In this document: piece by piece, positions 8,375-16,555 of the stretch
Numbering within the stretch: position 1 is the first letter of the stretch
Layout: the number at the start of each line of letters is the position of its first letter
Source: Gallionella sp.
GTDB lineage: Bacteria; Pseudomonadota; Gammaproteobacteria; Burkholderiales; Gallionellaceae
Direction of reading: 5' to 3'
Assembly: GCA_028710565.1 (NCBI GenBank)
Contig: JAQTTV010000002.1
Span: 62,001-126,000 of the forward strand
Length of the DNA: 64,000 bases
Translations under genes and position numbers: made by a program
The notes under the pieces: generated by a model
What the model saw: only the letters and a program-made list of their open reading frames with translations
The model's database searches: none
What the model was told of the DNA's origin: nothing

Positions 8375-10060
8375 ATGTTGATGAGTAAGCAAAATTTAGC
8401 GTCGCTATTGGATGGTTTGATTGCAGACTGGGAAAGCGAGGTTGTTGAGTTTAAGCGGGCTAATGACAATTTCTCTACGGGGGACATCGGCAAGTATTTC
8501 TCCGCATTAGCCAATGAAGCTAATTTGCGCAATGTGGAGCGCGCATGGTTGGTCTTTGGCATAGACAATCAGTCCCGACAAATTGTCGGAACAGATTATC
8601 GACAAGAACATGATCGCTTGCACAAACTAAAGTTAGAAATTTTGCGAGGTAGCGAACCCTCTATCAGTGTGCGAGAAATCCATGAGCTGTTGACCTCCCA
8701 AGGGCGAGTTCTGATGTTTGAGATTCCTGCGGCACCTTTTGGTATGCCGATTGCGTGGAATGGACACTATTACGCAAGAGCGGGGGAAAGTCTGACGCAT
8801 CTAGGGTTGGATAAGCAGGATGAGATGCGAAAACAAGTCTCTGATTGGTCTGCACAAATTGTCAAAAATGCTACGTTGGCTGATTTGGACGAGCAGGCAC
8901 TTGCTAAAGCTCGCGAGTCATTCGTCAAGAAATATGCCAATCGTTTTGGTGCTGATGAAGTTATGCGCTGGTCGGACAGTGCATTTTTAGATCGCGCAAA
9001 ACTGACGCAAGGTGGGCAAATAACCCGTACTACTTTATTGCTGTTAGGCAAGGCTGAGTCTGCGTATTTACTCTCTCCTCATCCTGTACAGATGACTTGG
9101 AAGCTAGAAGGAGCAGAGCGAGCTTATCAACATTTTGGTGCGCCATTTTTACTTAATACGACGGCACTTTATCAAAAAATTCGCAATATTCAGTTACGCA
9201 TTTTGCCAGATGACCAATTGATCCCTATTGAGTTGCCTAAGTATGATCAGAAAATTGTGTTGGAAGCTTTGCATAACTGCATTGCACATCAGGATTACAC
9301 TCGCAATGCGCGCATTATTGTCACCGAGCATCCAGACCAACTCATTTTTGAGAATGAAGGGATGTTTTTTGAAGGGCAGCCAACGGATTATTGCATGGGG
9401 GAAAAGAGCCCTCGACGCTACCGCAATCCTTTTCTCATGCAGGCGATGGTTGAGCTCAATCTGGTGGATCAAATGGGATACGGCATTTTTGATATGTATC
9501 GAGGACAGGCGAAGCGTTATTTTCCGATGCCAGATTATGATTTGCGTGAGCCATTAGCAGTTAAAATGACGTTGTATGGCAGTATTGTTGATCCTGCATT
9601 CAGTCGTATATTGATCCAAGTGACAGATTTATCCTTGCACGAAATCATTGCGTTGGATCGCATACAGAAAAAGTTGCCTGTGGACGATGCGATGGTACAG
9701 CGGTTGCGTCGCGCTAAACTCATTGAAGGGCATAAACCAAATTTACATGTTTCTGCTTCTATCGCAGCAACAACAGAAACTAAGGCTGACTATATCCGAA
9801 CTCGTGCGCAAGATGATGAGTTTTATGCCAAGTTGCTGATGGACTATTTAGCCAAGTATCAACAAGCAACACGTAAAGAGATTGAAGTGCTGTTGCTATC
9901 CAAGCTCAGTGAGGCACTAACCCGTGAGCAAAAAATGACCAAACTCACAAATCTGCTAACTAAAATGAGAGCTAACAATATGATTTCCAATATTGCATCA
10001 AACAAAAAATCTCTATGGACGATTGCAGATAAAAAAGTAAATGCTATGAAAAAAAAGTAA
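8375..10060 (+). CDS. AlbA_2/Schlafen-like putative DNA-binding, ATPase-type protein inserted between nrdA and nrdB
   Basis: About 561 residues. The N-terminus contains the AlbA_2 (formerly AAA_4) motif ESEVVEFKRA followed by GKYFSALANEANL and WLVFGIDN, then PFGMPIAWNGHYYARAGES. The middle (about residues 280-370) has KYDQKIVLEALHNCIAHQDY and LIFENEGMF, the GHKL-like helicase-associated fold usual in this family (annotated as ATP-binding or putative transcriptional regulators). The C-terminal 130 residues are charged and helical, possibly winged-helix. Codon use is AT-richer than nrdA/nrdB and the 3' flank (10061-10200) is extremely AT-rich, suggesting horizontal acquisition. AlbA_2 proteins turn up in defence islands, but function here is unknown. 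The start is uncertain among TTG 8366, ATG 8375 and ATG 8381. Confidence 0.75.
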   Translation: MLMSKQNLASLLDGLIADWESEVVEFKRANDNFSTGDIGKYFSALANEANLRNVERAWLVFGIDNQSRQIVGTDYRQEHDRLHKLKLEILRGSEPSISVREIHELLTSQGRVLMFEIPAAPFGMPIAWNGHYYARAGESLTHLGLDKQDEMRKQVSDWSAQIVKNATLADLDEQALAKARESFVKKYANRFGADEVMRWSDSAFLDRAKLTQGGQITRTTLLLLGKAESAYLLSPHPVQMTWKLEGAERAYQHFGAPFLLNTTALYQKIRNIQLRILPDDQLIPIELPKYDQKIVLEALHNCIAHQDYTRNARIIVTEHPDQLIFENEGMFFEGQPTDYCMGEKSPRRYRNPFLMQAMVELNLVDQMGYGIFDMYRGQAKRYFPMPDYDLREPLAVKMTLYGSIVDPAFSRILIQVTDLSLHEIIALDRIQKKLPVDDAMVQRLRRAKLIEGHKPNLHVSASIAATTETKADYIRTRAQDDEFYAKLLMDYLAKYQQATRKEIEVLLLSKLSEALTREQKMTKLTNLLTKMRANNMISNIASNKKSLWTIADKKVNAMKKK

Positions 10061-10205
10061 ATCTCACTAATAAAATTTATAACTATTTGTTTTATCGAAT
10101 TTAATTTAATTTTTAATTTGACTAAATAAAATTTAAAAGCATGTAATTTAAAAACAAAATATATCAAGCAATCAATCGTATTTTCAGAATTAAAGGAAGT
10201 TCACC

Positions 10206-11423
10206 ATGTTGAAGTTTGAAGAAGAAGTTAAAACGACGGGTTTGCCGTCTGGGATGATGCGCATGGGCGCAGGGAAGTCTCCCGCGATGATGAAGCCATT
10301 TGCAAAACCCTCCACGCCGTTTGCCGCACCTGTCGTCACGCCTGTGGTATCGGATGTGCCTGCCGCGCCCGTCGCGCACGCAGCATCCACCCAAGCTGCC
10401 GCCAGCACAGGGCGCATCAATGTGGAAGACAAGCGCATTATCAATTGCAATGCCGACGTAAACCAGCTGGTGCCGTTTAAGTACAAATGGGCGTGGGATA
10501 AGTATTTGAATGCCTGCGCGAATCATTGGATGCCGCAAGAAGTGAACATGACTGCCGACATCGCGTTGTGGAAAAGCGACAAACTCAGCGACGACGAACG
10601 CCGTTTGATTAAGCGCAATCTGGGGTTTTTCACCACGGCCGATAGCTTGGCGGCGAACAACATTGTGTTGGGCACATATCGCCATATCAGCAATCCAGAA
10701 TGCCGCCAGTTTCTGTTGCGCCAAGCGTTTGAAGAAGCGATTCACACCCATGCCTATCAATACATCGTGGAAAGTCTAGGTCTAGACGAAGGCGAGATTT
10801 TCAACATGTACCACGAAGTGCCCAGCATTCGGAACAAAGACGAATTCTTGCTGCCCTTTATCGACGTGCTGACCAATCCCGAATTTAAAACGGGTACGCC
10901 TGACGCAGATCGAGATTTATTGCGCAGCTTGATCGTGTTCGCCTGCATCATGGAAGGGTTGTTTTTCTACGTTGGTTTTGTGCAAATTCTCGCCTTGGGG
11001 CGACAAAACAAAATGACGGGCGCGTCCGAGCAATACCAATACATCTTGCGCGACGAATCCATGCACTTGAATTTTGGTGTAGATGTGATTAACCAAATCA
11101 AACTGGAAAATCCGCATTTGTGGACGGCGGACTTCCGCGAAGAAATCCGTGAGCTGATGCAAAAAGGCGTGGAATTGGAATACGCCTACGCCGAAGACAC
11201 CATGCCACGCGGGATTTTGGGCTTGAACGCCAGTATGTTCAAAGAATATCTGCGCTTTATCGCCAACCGCCGCTGCCAACAAATTGGCTTGGACGTAATT
11301 TACCCAGGTGCGACCAATCCATTTCCGTGGATGGCGGAAATGATCGACATCAAAAAAGAGAAGAACTTCTTTGAAACCCGCGTCACAGAATACCAATCGG
11401 GTGGGGCGTTGAGTTGGGACTGA
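10206..11423 (+). CDS. nrdB: Ribonucleoside-diphosphate reductase class Ia, beta subunit
   Basis: 405 residues. Diiron and radical residues can be placed: Asp146 (TTADS), Glu177 and His180 (FEEAIH), radical Tyr184 (HAY), then the second helix pair with Glu in CIMEGLFFY and Glu/His in [10 protein letters not shown]. All ligands of a tyrosyl-radical class Ia protein are kept. Residues 1-70 are an Ala/Pro/Val-rich extension absent from E. coli NrdB, probably a flexible linker. The start ATG follows a good GGAAG Shine-Dalgarno. It is separated from nrdA by the AlbA_2 gene and an AT-rich spacer, so it may rely on its own promoter. Confidence 0.96.
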   Translation: MLKFEEEVKTTGLPSGMMRMGAGKSPAMMKPFAKPSTPFAAPVVTPVVSDVPAAPVAHAASTQAAASTGRINVEDKRIINCNADVNQLVPFKYKWAWDKYLNACANHWMPQEVNMTADIALWKSDKLSDDERRLIKRNLGFFTTADSLAANNIVLGTYRHISNPECRQFLLRQAFEEAIHTHAYQYIVESLGLDEGEIFNMYHEVPSIRNKDEFLLPFIDVLTNPEFKTGTPDADRDLLRSLIVFACIMEGLFFYVGFVQILALGRQNKMTGASEQYQYILRDESMHLNFGVDVINQIKLENPHLWTADFREEIRELMQKGVELEYAYAEDTMPRGILGLNASMFKEYLRFIANRRCQQIGLDVIYPGATNPFPWMAEMIDIKKEKNFFETRVTEYQSGGALSWD

Positions 11424-11473
11424 GCAAACCCATAGAGGTTGAATTATGACAGCCATATATATGCCGATAAGGT

Positions 11474-11479
11474 TATAAT
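11474..11479 (+). promoter_or_regulatory. Possible -10 element before the O-antigen locus
   Basis: TATAAT lies 30 bases upstream of the TTG start at 11510 in the short gap after nrdB, where base composition turns AT-rich. No good -35 is found at 16-18 bases, so this is only a candidate. Confidence 0.3.
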
Positions 11480-11509
11480 TCTGCGAAATTTCAACTGAGG
11501 GAGTGGCGA

Positions 11510-12364
11510 TTGAGGGTATTAATTTTGGGTGTTACAGGAATGCTCGGAAGTGCGATGTTCCGAGTTATGTCTGAAGATAAAAATTTGGATGTGTACGGTA
11601 CTACCCGTGGCGTGACTTTAAATCACCATTTTTCAGTTGAGTTATCTTCCAAAATTGTCTCAGGTGTTGATGTTGAGCATCATGACTCCTTGATTAAAGC
11701 ATTTGCGGTTACCCAACCAGATGTCGTGGTGAATTGCATTGGCTTGGTAAAGCAATTGGCGGATGCGAATGATCCTTTGCAAGCAGTTCCAATCAATACG
11801 CTATTGCCGCATCGCTTGGCAACGCTTTGTCAGGCTGTTTCTGCCCGCTTGGTACATATTAGTACTGATTGTGTATTTTCTGGAACCAAAGGAAATTACT
11901 TAGAAACAGACTTTCCTGATGCCTATGATTTATATGGGCGTTCTAAGTTATTGGGGGAAGTGGACTATCCCCATGCCATTACGCTAAGAACGTCTATTAT
12001 CGGACATGAATTATCTGGGCAGCGTAGTTTAGTCAATTGGTTCTTAGCGCAGCAAGGCGCAACGAAGGGGTTTACCCAAGCTATTTTTTCTGGCTTGCCA
12101 ACAGTAGAGTTAGCGACAATTGTGCGAGATGTCGTTCTGCCTCGGTCACAGCTACATGGTTTGTATCATGTAGCTTCTCAACCCATCAATAAATTTGATT
12201 TATTAGGATTGATTGCGAGTGTTTATGGAAAAGACATTGAAATAATTCCATCAGCAGAGCTGGTTATTGATCGTTCTTTGAATGCAAGTCGATTCAATCA
12301 GGCAACGGGCTACACGCCTCCTGATTGGTCAGTTCTTGTAGCCCGTATGCATAAATTTAAATAA
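11510..12364 (+). CDS. RmlD-like NDP-sugar 4-reductase (WbvR-like), O-antigen precursor synthesis
   Basis: 284 residues of the extended short-chain dehydrogenase family: Rossmann motif GVTGMLGSAM at residues 7-16, HISTDCVFSG and the catalytic YGRSK (Tyr-x3-Lys). It resembles dTDP-4-dehydrorhamnose reductase in size and lacks the cupin tail of FnlB/WbjC. With the next two genes the set matches WbvB/WbvR/WbvD, reported to make UDP-L-RhaNAc and UDP-L-QuiNAc from UDP-GlcNAc; this step would be the 4-reduction. The start codon is TTG at 11510, with GAGGGAG upstream; no earlier ATG in frame is better. Family certain, exact substrate inferred from neighbours. Confidence 0.8.
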   Translation: MRVLILGVTGMLGSAMFRVMSEDKNLDVYGTTRGVTLNHHFSVELSSKIVSGVDVEHHDSLIKAFAVTQPDVVVNCIGLVKQLADANDPLQAVPINTLLPHRLATLCQAVSARLVHISTDCVFSGTKGNYLETDFPDAYDLYGRSKLLGEVDYPHAITLRTSIIGHELSGQRSLVNWFLAQQGATKGFTQAIFSGLPTVELATIVRDVVLPRSQLHGLYHVASQPINKFDLLGLIASVYGKDIEIIPSAELVIDRSLNASRFNQATGYTPPDWSVLVARMHKFK

Positions 12365-12377
12365 AGTGGGTCAGCTA

Positions 12378-13388
12378 ATGTTTGCGAATAAAATTTTATT
12401 GATTACGGGCGGTACAGGCTCATTTGGCAACGCTGTTCTCAATCGCTTTCTGGAAACGGACATAAAAGAAATCCGTATCTTCAGCCGAGATGAAAAGAAG
12501 CAGGAAGATATGCGCATTGCGCTCAACAACCCCAAGCTGAAGTTTTATATTGGTGACGTACGCAACTATGAGAGCGTGCGCGAGGCGATGAAGGGCGTGC
12601 ATTACGTTTTTCATGCGGCGGCGTTAAAGCAAGTGCCTTCGTGTGAGTTTTATCCCATGGAAGCCGTGAGAACGAATGTCTTGGGGACAGAGAACGTTAT
12701 GAATGCCGCGATTGCGCAGCATGTCGAGCGCGTTATTGTATTAAGTACGGATAAGGCAGTGTACCCTATCAATGCGATGGGTATTTCAAAGGCCATGATG
12801 GAAAAACTCATGGTGGCGAAAGCCAGAATGCAAGTTAAGGGTGATACGGTTTTTTGTGCCACACGTTATGGCAATGTCATGGCTTCACGTGGTTCTGTTA
12901 TTCCATTGTTTGTGGATCAAATTCAGTCTGGCAAAGAGCTGACAGTGACTGACCCTGCTATGACGCGCTTCTTGATGTCATTAGAAGATTCGGTTGATTT
13001 GGTTATATATGCTTTTAAGCATGGTCATCAAGGGGATATTTTTGTGCAAAAAGCACCCGCTTCGACAGTGGGGGTGTTAGCTCAAGCTTTAAACGAGTTG
13101 CTTAATGCGAATGTACCTGTTCGGATTATTGGGACACGCCATGGTGAAAAGCTCTATGAATCACTCATTTCACGTGAAGAAATGGCCAAAGCAAAAGATA
13201 AAGATCGTTATTACCAGATCCCTGCTGATAATCGTGATTTAAATTATGCCCAGTTCTATGTAGAAGGGGATGTCAAACTCTCTGCAATTGATGATTACAC
13301 TTCTCACAATACCGAGCAGTTGGATGTAGAGGGCGTTAAAAAGCTCCTGCTCAAGTTAGACTTTATTCAGGAGACGCTGAATGCGTAA
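12378..13388 (+). CDS. UDP-GlcNAc 4,6-dehydratase/5-epimerase (WbjB/FnlA/CapE-like)
   Basis: 336 residues from the ATG at 12378 (MFANKILLITGGTGSFGNAV). A GTG at 12366 adds only four residues and leaves two bases after the upstream gene; the ATG matches the family N-terminus. The TGGTGSFG Rossmann motif, HAAALKQVPSCEFYP, the unusual STDKAVYPINAMGISK (Met-x3-Lys replacing Tyr-x3-Lys) and VMASRGSVIPLF are hallmarks of the WbjB/CapE branch. It converts UDP-GlcNAc to UDP-2-acetamido-2,6-dideoxy-L-4-keto-hexose. The downstream 2-epimerase gene overlaps it by eight bases, so the two are coupled. Confidence 0.9.
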   Translation: MFANKILLITGGTGSFGNAVLNRFLETDIKEIRIFSRDEKKQEDMRIALNNPKLKFYIGDVRNYESVREAMKGVHYVFHAAALKQVPSCEFYPMEAVRTNVLGTENVMNAAIAQHVERVIVLSTDKAVYPINAMGISKAMMEKLMVAKARMQVKGDTVFCATRYGNVMASRGSVIPLFVDQIQSGKELTVTDPAMTRFLMSLEDSVDLVIYAFKHGHQGDIFVQKAPASTVGVLAQALNELLNANVPVRIIGTRHGEKLYESLISREEMAKAKDKDRYYQIPADNRDLNYAQFYVEGDVKLSAIDDYTSHNTEQLDVEGVKKLLLKLDFIQETLNA

Positions 13389-14502
13389 AGTCATGACCAT
13401 CGTGGGCACTCGCCCTGAGCTTATTAAGATGTCACGGGTGATTGCGGAACTGGATACTTATACTCATCACGTGTTGGTGCATACGGGGCAAAATTTCGAT
13501 TACGAACTCAATCAAGTTTTTTTTGATGATTTGGGCATTCGCAAGCCAGACTATTTTTTGGGAGCCACAGGTGTAAATGCAGCGCAAACGATTGCGCGTG
13601 TGATTGAAAAGGCTGATGAGGTGTTGGAGAAAGAGCAGCCAGAAGCTTTGATGCTTTATGGTGATACCAATTCCTGCTTGTCTGTCATCGCAGCCAAAAG
13701 ACGCAAAATTCCTGTGTTCCACATGGAGGCGGGCAATCGTTGCTTTGATCAGCGCGTGCCAGAAGAGCTTAATCGTAAGGTGCTAGACCATCTAAGCGAC
13801 ATCAATATGGTACTCACCGAGCATGCGCGGCGTTATTTGCTGGCTGAAGGCATACCAGCAGACAGAATCATCAAGACAGGCTCCCACATGCAAGAAGTAC
13901 TTGATTTCTACATGCCGAAAATTGTTGTTTCGGATGTATTAGATCGACTCAACTTGCAATCACAAGGGTATTTTTTGCTCAGTGCTCATCGTGAAGAAAA
14001 CGTGGATTCACCAGAGAACCTTCAGGATTTGCTAGATACATTGCAAGCATTGGTTAAACGGTATGATATGCCAATTATCGTATCCACGCATCCACGAACT
14101 AGACAGCGTTTAGAAAAGCTGGGAGTAGATGGTCTAGATGCGAAGATTCACTTCCTCAAGCCGTTTGGATTCTTTGATTACGTTAAGTTGCAAATGTCAG
14201 CATTTTGCGTGCTATCTGATAGCGGCACGATTACGGAAGAAGCCTCTTTACTTAACCTGCCTGCAATCACGATACGTAATGCCCATGAGCGACCAGAAGG
14301 CATGGACGAGGGGGTGTTGATTATGAGTGGTCTGAAAACCGAACATGTATTAGATGCCGTGCGGGTGGTGACGCAACAACATTGCAGTGAGCGCGCATTC
14401 CAAATTGTCCCCGATTATCAAGCGGGGCAAGTATCAAAGAAAGTGCTACGGACGGTTTTGAGTTACGTAGATTTTGTAAATAGCGTCGTTTGGTCGAAGT
14501 AA
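13381..14502 (+). CDS. UDP-sugar 2-epimerase (WbjD/FnlC/WbvD-like, WecB superfamily)
   Basis: 373 residues of the non-hydrolysing UDP-GlcNAc 2-epimerase superfamily: MRKVMTIVGTRPELIKMS at the start, HTGQNFDYELNQVFFDDL, LMLYGDTNSCLS, FHMEAGNRCFDQRVPEELNR and SDSGTITEEAS near the C-terminus. HMEAGNR with CFDQ rather than the WecB form HVEAGLR points to the L-FucNAc/L-QuiNAc branch. Predicted to epimerise C2 of the UDP-2-acetamido-2,6-dideoxy-L-sugar after the reductase. The final product (UDP-L-QuiNAc or UDP-L-FucNAc) is inference from the RmlD-like reductase. Confidence 0.88.
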   Translation: MRKVMTIVGTRPELIKMSRVIAELDTYTHHVLVHTGQNFDYELNQVFFDDLGIRKPDYFLGATGVNAAQTIARVIEKADEVLEKEQPEALMLYGDTNSCLSVIAAKRRKIPVFHMEAGNRCFDQRVPEELNRKVLDHLSDINMVLTEHARRYLLAEGIPADRIIKTGSHMQEVLDFYMPKIVVSDVLDRLNLQSQGYFLLSAHREENVDSPENLQDLLDTLQALVKRYDMPIIVSTHPRTRQRLEKLGVDGLDAKIHFLKPFGFFDYVKLQMSAFCVLSDSGTITEEASLLNLPAITIRNAHERPEGMDEGVLIMSGLKTEHVLDAVRVVTQQHCSERAFQIVPDYQAGQVSKKVLRTVLSYVDFVNSVVWSK

Positions 14503-14527
14503 TCACAACTAAAAGTAGAATTCACAT

Positions 14528-15757
14528 ATGAAGTCTGAGCAAGTAAATACGCGATATGGAATGATGAATATTCCAGTATCAGATGCAGTTCTGGGACCAT
14601 CGCTGAGACTTTATGGAGAATGGGCGCAGGATGAAATAGAAGGTCTTTCGATGCTTCTAAAAGACGGGGATGTAGTAATCGACGCTGGTGCAAATATTGG
14701 AACACATTCGCTTGGTTTTGCATCCGCTATAAGCCCTACAGGCAGAGTTTATTCATTTGAGCCTCAGGTGGAAGTTTTTGAATTGTTGCGCCAGAATTGC
14801 AACGGTAATGTACACGCTTCTAATATAGTTCCTTTTTGCCATCCACTCTCAAGTGTAAATGGGAGAAAATTTTCCATCCCTCTTCTAGATGATGTTTCTA
14901 TTCACAATTTTGGCGCTACCCAATTATCCACTCTAAAAATTGATGACGTATCATACGAGTCGTCTGAATCGATGACAATTGATGGGTTGAATCTTGACTC
15001 TTGTCGTTTAATTAAACTTGATGTGGAGGGTATGGAACTCGAAGTATTAAAAGGAGCTGTGAGTTTAATTCGGAAATGCAAACCGCTAATCTTTTTTGAG
15101 GCAAATACAATTTTAGAGACATGGGAGGTTATTCAACAAATTGCTCCTTGGGGGGAATATTCTGTTCGAGTTGTCATCTCCAATGCTTTTTCATCAAAGA
15201 ATTTCAATAATAACCAAAACAATATATTTTCCGACTTTCAGGAAACGTCCATTCTTTTGTATCCAGAACAAGAGGATACGTTAGTTTGTAAAGCATTTTG
15301 TGACTCTATCCCCATATCGAATTACTCTGAATTAACAATTGCGCTGGCAATACTTTGTCACCGACCGTCAGGACACCCTTTATCTGAATTTTCAACAAAG
15401 AAAGATGACGTTGAAAAAATTTACCGCCAAAAATTTGATGGATTAAACAAGTCAATACTACGCGAGTTAGTCTATCAAAAAAAAGTGCGCTTCCAAGAGA
15501 GTGCCACTCTTAGCCAAGAGAATGCCACTCTTAGCCAAGAAAATGCCGCTCTTAGCCAAGAAAATGCCGCTCTTAGCCAAGGGAATGCCACTCTTAGCCA
15601 AGGGAATGCCACTCTTAGCCAAGAGGTGTCTAGCTTACTCAATACCAATCGTGCATTACTTGACCATTTACAAACCTACCAGAACTTTCCTCCGATTTGG
15701 CTGATGCGAAAAATTCGTGCTGTATTTGCTTCCATTTTTCACCGTGGGAAGTGTTAA
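14528..15757 (+). CDS. FkbM-family methyltransferase with C-terminal heptad-repeat tail
   Basis: 409 residues. Residues 45-85 carry the SAM-binding motif VVIDAGANIGTHSLGFA and VYSFEPQ, and LIKLDVEGMELEVLKGA is the FkbM signature. FkbM enzymes O-methylate sugars or polyketides; within an ABC-type O-antigen locus a role in glycan methylation, possibly chain termination, is plausible. From residue 324 six near-identical seven-residue units (E/G-N-A-T/A-L-S-Q) form a perfect heptad series, predicted coiled coil, ahead of a C-terminal hydrophobic/basic end. The repeats are nearly exact at DNA level (period 21). Confidence 0.85.
   Translation: MKSEQVNTRYGMMNIPVSDAVLGPSLRLYGEWAQDEIEGLSMLLKDGDVVIDAGANIGTHSLGFASAISPTGRVYSFEPQVEVFELLRQNCNGNVHASNIVPFCHPLSSVNGRKFSIPLLDDVSIHNFGATQLSTLKIDDVSYESSESMTIDGLNLDSCRLIKLDVEGMELEVLKGAVSLIRKCKPLIFFEANTILETWEVIQQIAPWGEYSVRVVISNAFSSKNFNNNQNNIFSDFQETSILLYPEQEDTLVCKAFCDSIPISNYSELTIALAILCHRPSGHPLSEFSTKKDDVEKIYRQKFDGLNKSILRELVYQKKVRFQESATLSQENATLSQENAALSQENAALSQGNATLSQGNATLSQEVSSLLNTNRALLDHLQTYQNFPPIWLMRKIRAVFASIFHRGKC
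15497..15622 (+). repeat. Tandem 21-bp repeat encoding coiled-coil heptads
   Basis: Six copies of a 21-base unit close to AATGCCACTCTTAGCCAAGA in frame inside the FkbM methyltransferase gene. Units differ at only a few bases, so copy number is likely to vary by slippage without breaking the frame. Confidence 0.9.
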
Positions 15758-15760
15758 CCA

Positions 15761-16546
15761 ATGCATATATTTGATGAATTCAAGCAGTTAACAATATTGA
15801 CCAGCTTGGTAAGGTCAGATTTTCAGCGTCGTTACTTGGGCACCTACTTTGGTGTGTTTTGGGCATTCGCTGCGCCATTGGCCACAATAGGCGTTTTATT
15901 ATTTGTCTTTAATGTTGGATTTCGCTCAGGACCGATCAATGGGGTTAGATTTGATCTTTGGTTAGTTAGTGGGTTGATCGTGTGGTTTTATATTAGCGAT
16001 GCCATTATCGCTGGTTCCAACTCTATTATCGAGTACAGTTTTCTGGTGAAGAAAATACAGTTCTCAACAGAGTTGCTGCCTGTCGTCAAAATATGCTCCT
16101 CTTTGTATGTACATATCGTAAGCTTGATTTTGTTGTTTGCATTGTATGTATATGTGGGTAGCTATCCGACCATCTACTGGTTGCAGATCCCCTATTATCT
16201 TTTTGCGCTCGTCGTGCTGGTGTTAGCCATTTCCATGATCAGTTCTGTCATTCAAGTCTTCTTCCGAGATTTTCAAGGGGTGATTAGTATTTTGATGCAG
16301 ATTGGTTTGTGGGGCACCCCCATACTTTGGGATGCCAAAATATTGCCTGAACGATTTGCTCCTGTAGTTTACTTCAACCCTGCCAGCTATATTATTCAGG
16401 GCTATCGTGATGCGTTGCTTTTTAATACATGGTTTTACGACAAACCTAGCCAGTCAATTTACTTCTGGATGGTCACATTGACGTTGCTGGGCATGGGAAT
16501 GTTTTTGTTTAATCGCACGAAACGTGATTTTGCCGATGTGCTGTGA
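15761..16546 (+). CDS. wzm: ABC-2 type polysaccharide export permease (Wzm)
   Basis: 261 residues with about six hydrophobic segments. The N-terminal RSDFQRRYLGTYFGVFWAFAAPL matches the interfacial amphipathic segment (R-Y-x-x-S/T-x-L-G-x-x-W) of Wzm/KpsM/TagG permeases, and the C-terminus has FNPASYIIQGYRD. It forms the inner-membrane channel with the ATPase encoded directly downstream and exports undecaprenyl-linked O-chain. The gap to the methyltransferase gene is three bases. Confidence 0.92.
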   Translation: MHIFDEFKQLTILTSLVRSDFQRRYLGTYFGVFWAFAAPLATIGVLLFVFNVGFRSGPINGVRFDLWLVSGLIVWFYISDAIIAGSNSIIEYSFLVKKIQFSTELLPVVKICSSLYVHIVSLILLFALYVYVGSYPTIYWLQIPYYLFALVVLVLAISMISSVIQVFFRDFQGVISILMQIGLWGTPILWDAKILPERFAPVVYFNPASYIIQGYRDALLFNTWFYDKPSQSIYFWMVTLTLLGMGMFLFNRTKRDFADVL

Positions 16547-16555
16547 TTGGAAAAA

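Noticed and set aside
15501-15704. Second frame over the 21-bp repeats (LLAKRMP-type repeats)
   Set aside because: Any frame over a period-21 repeat is open; the FkbM frame continues a recognisable domain.
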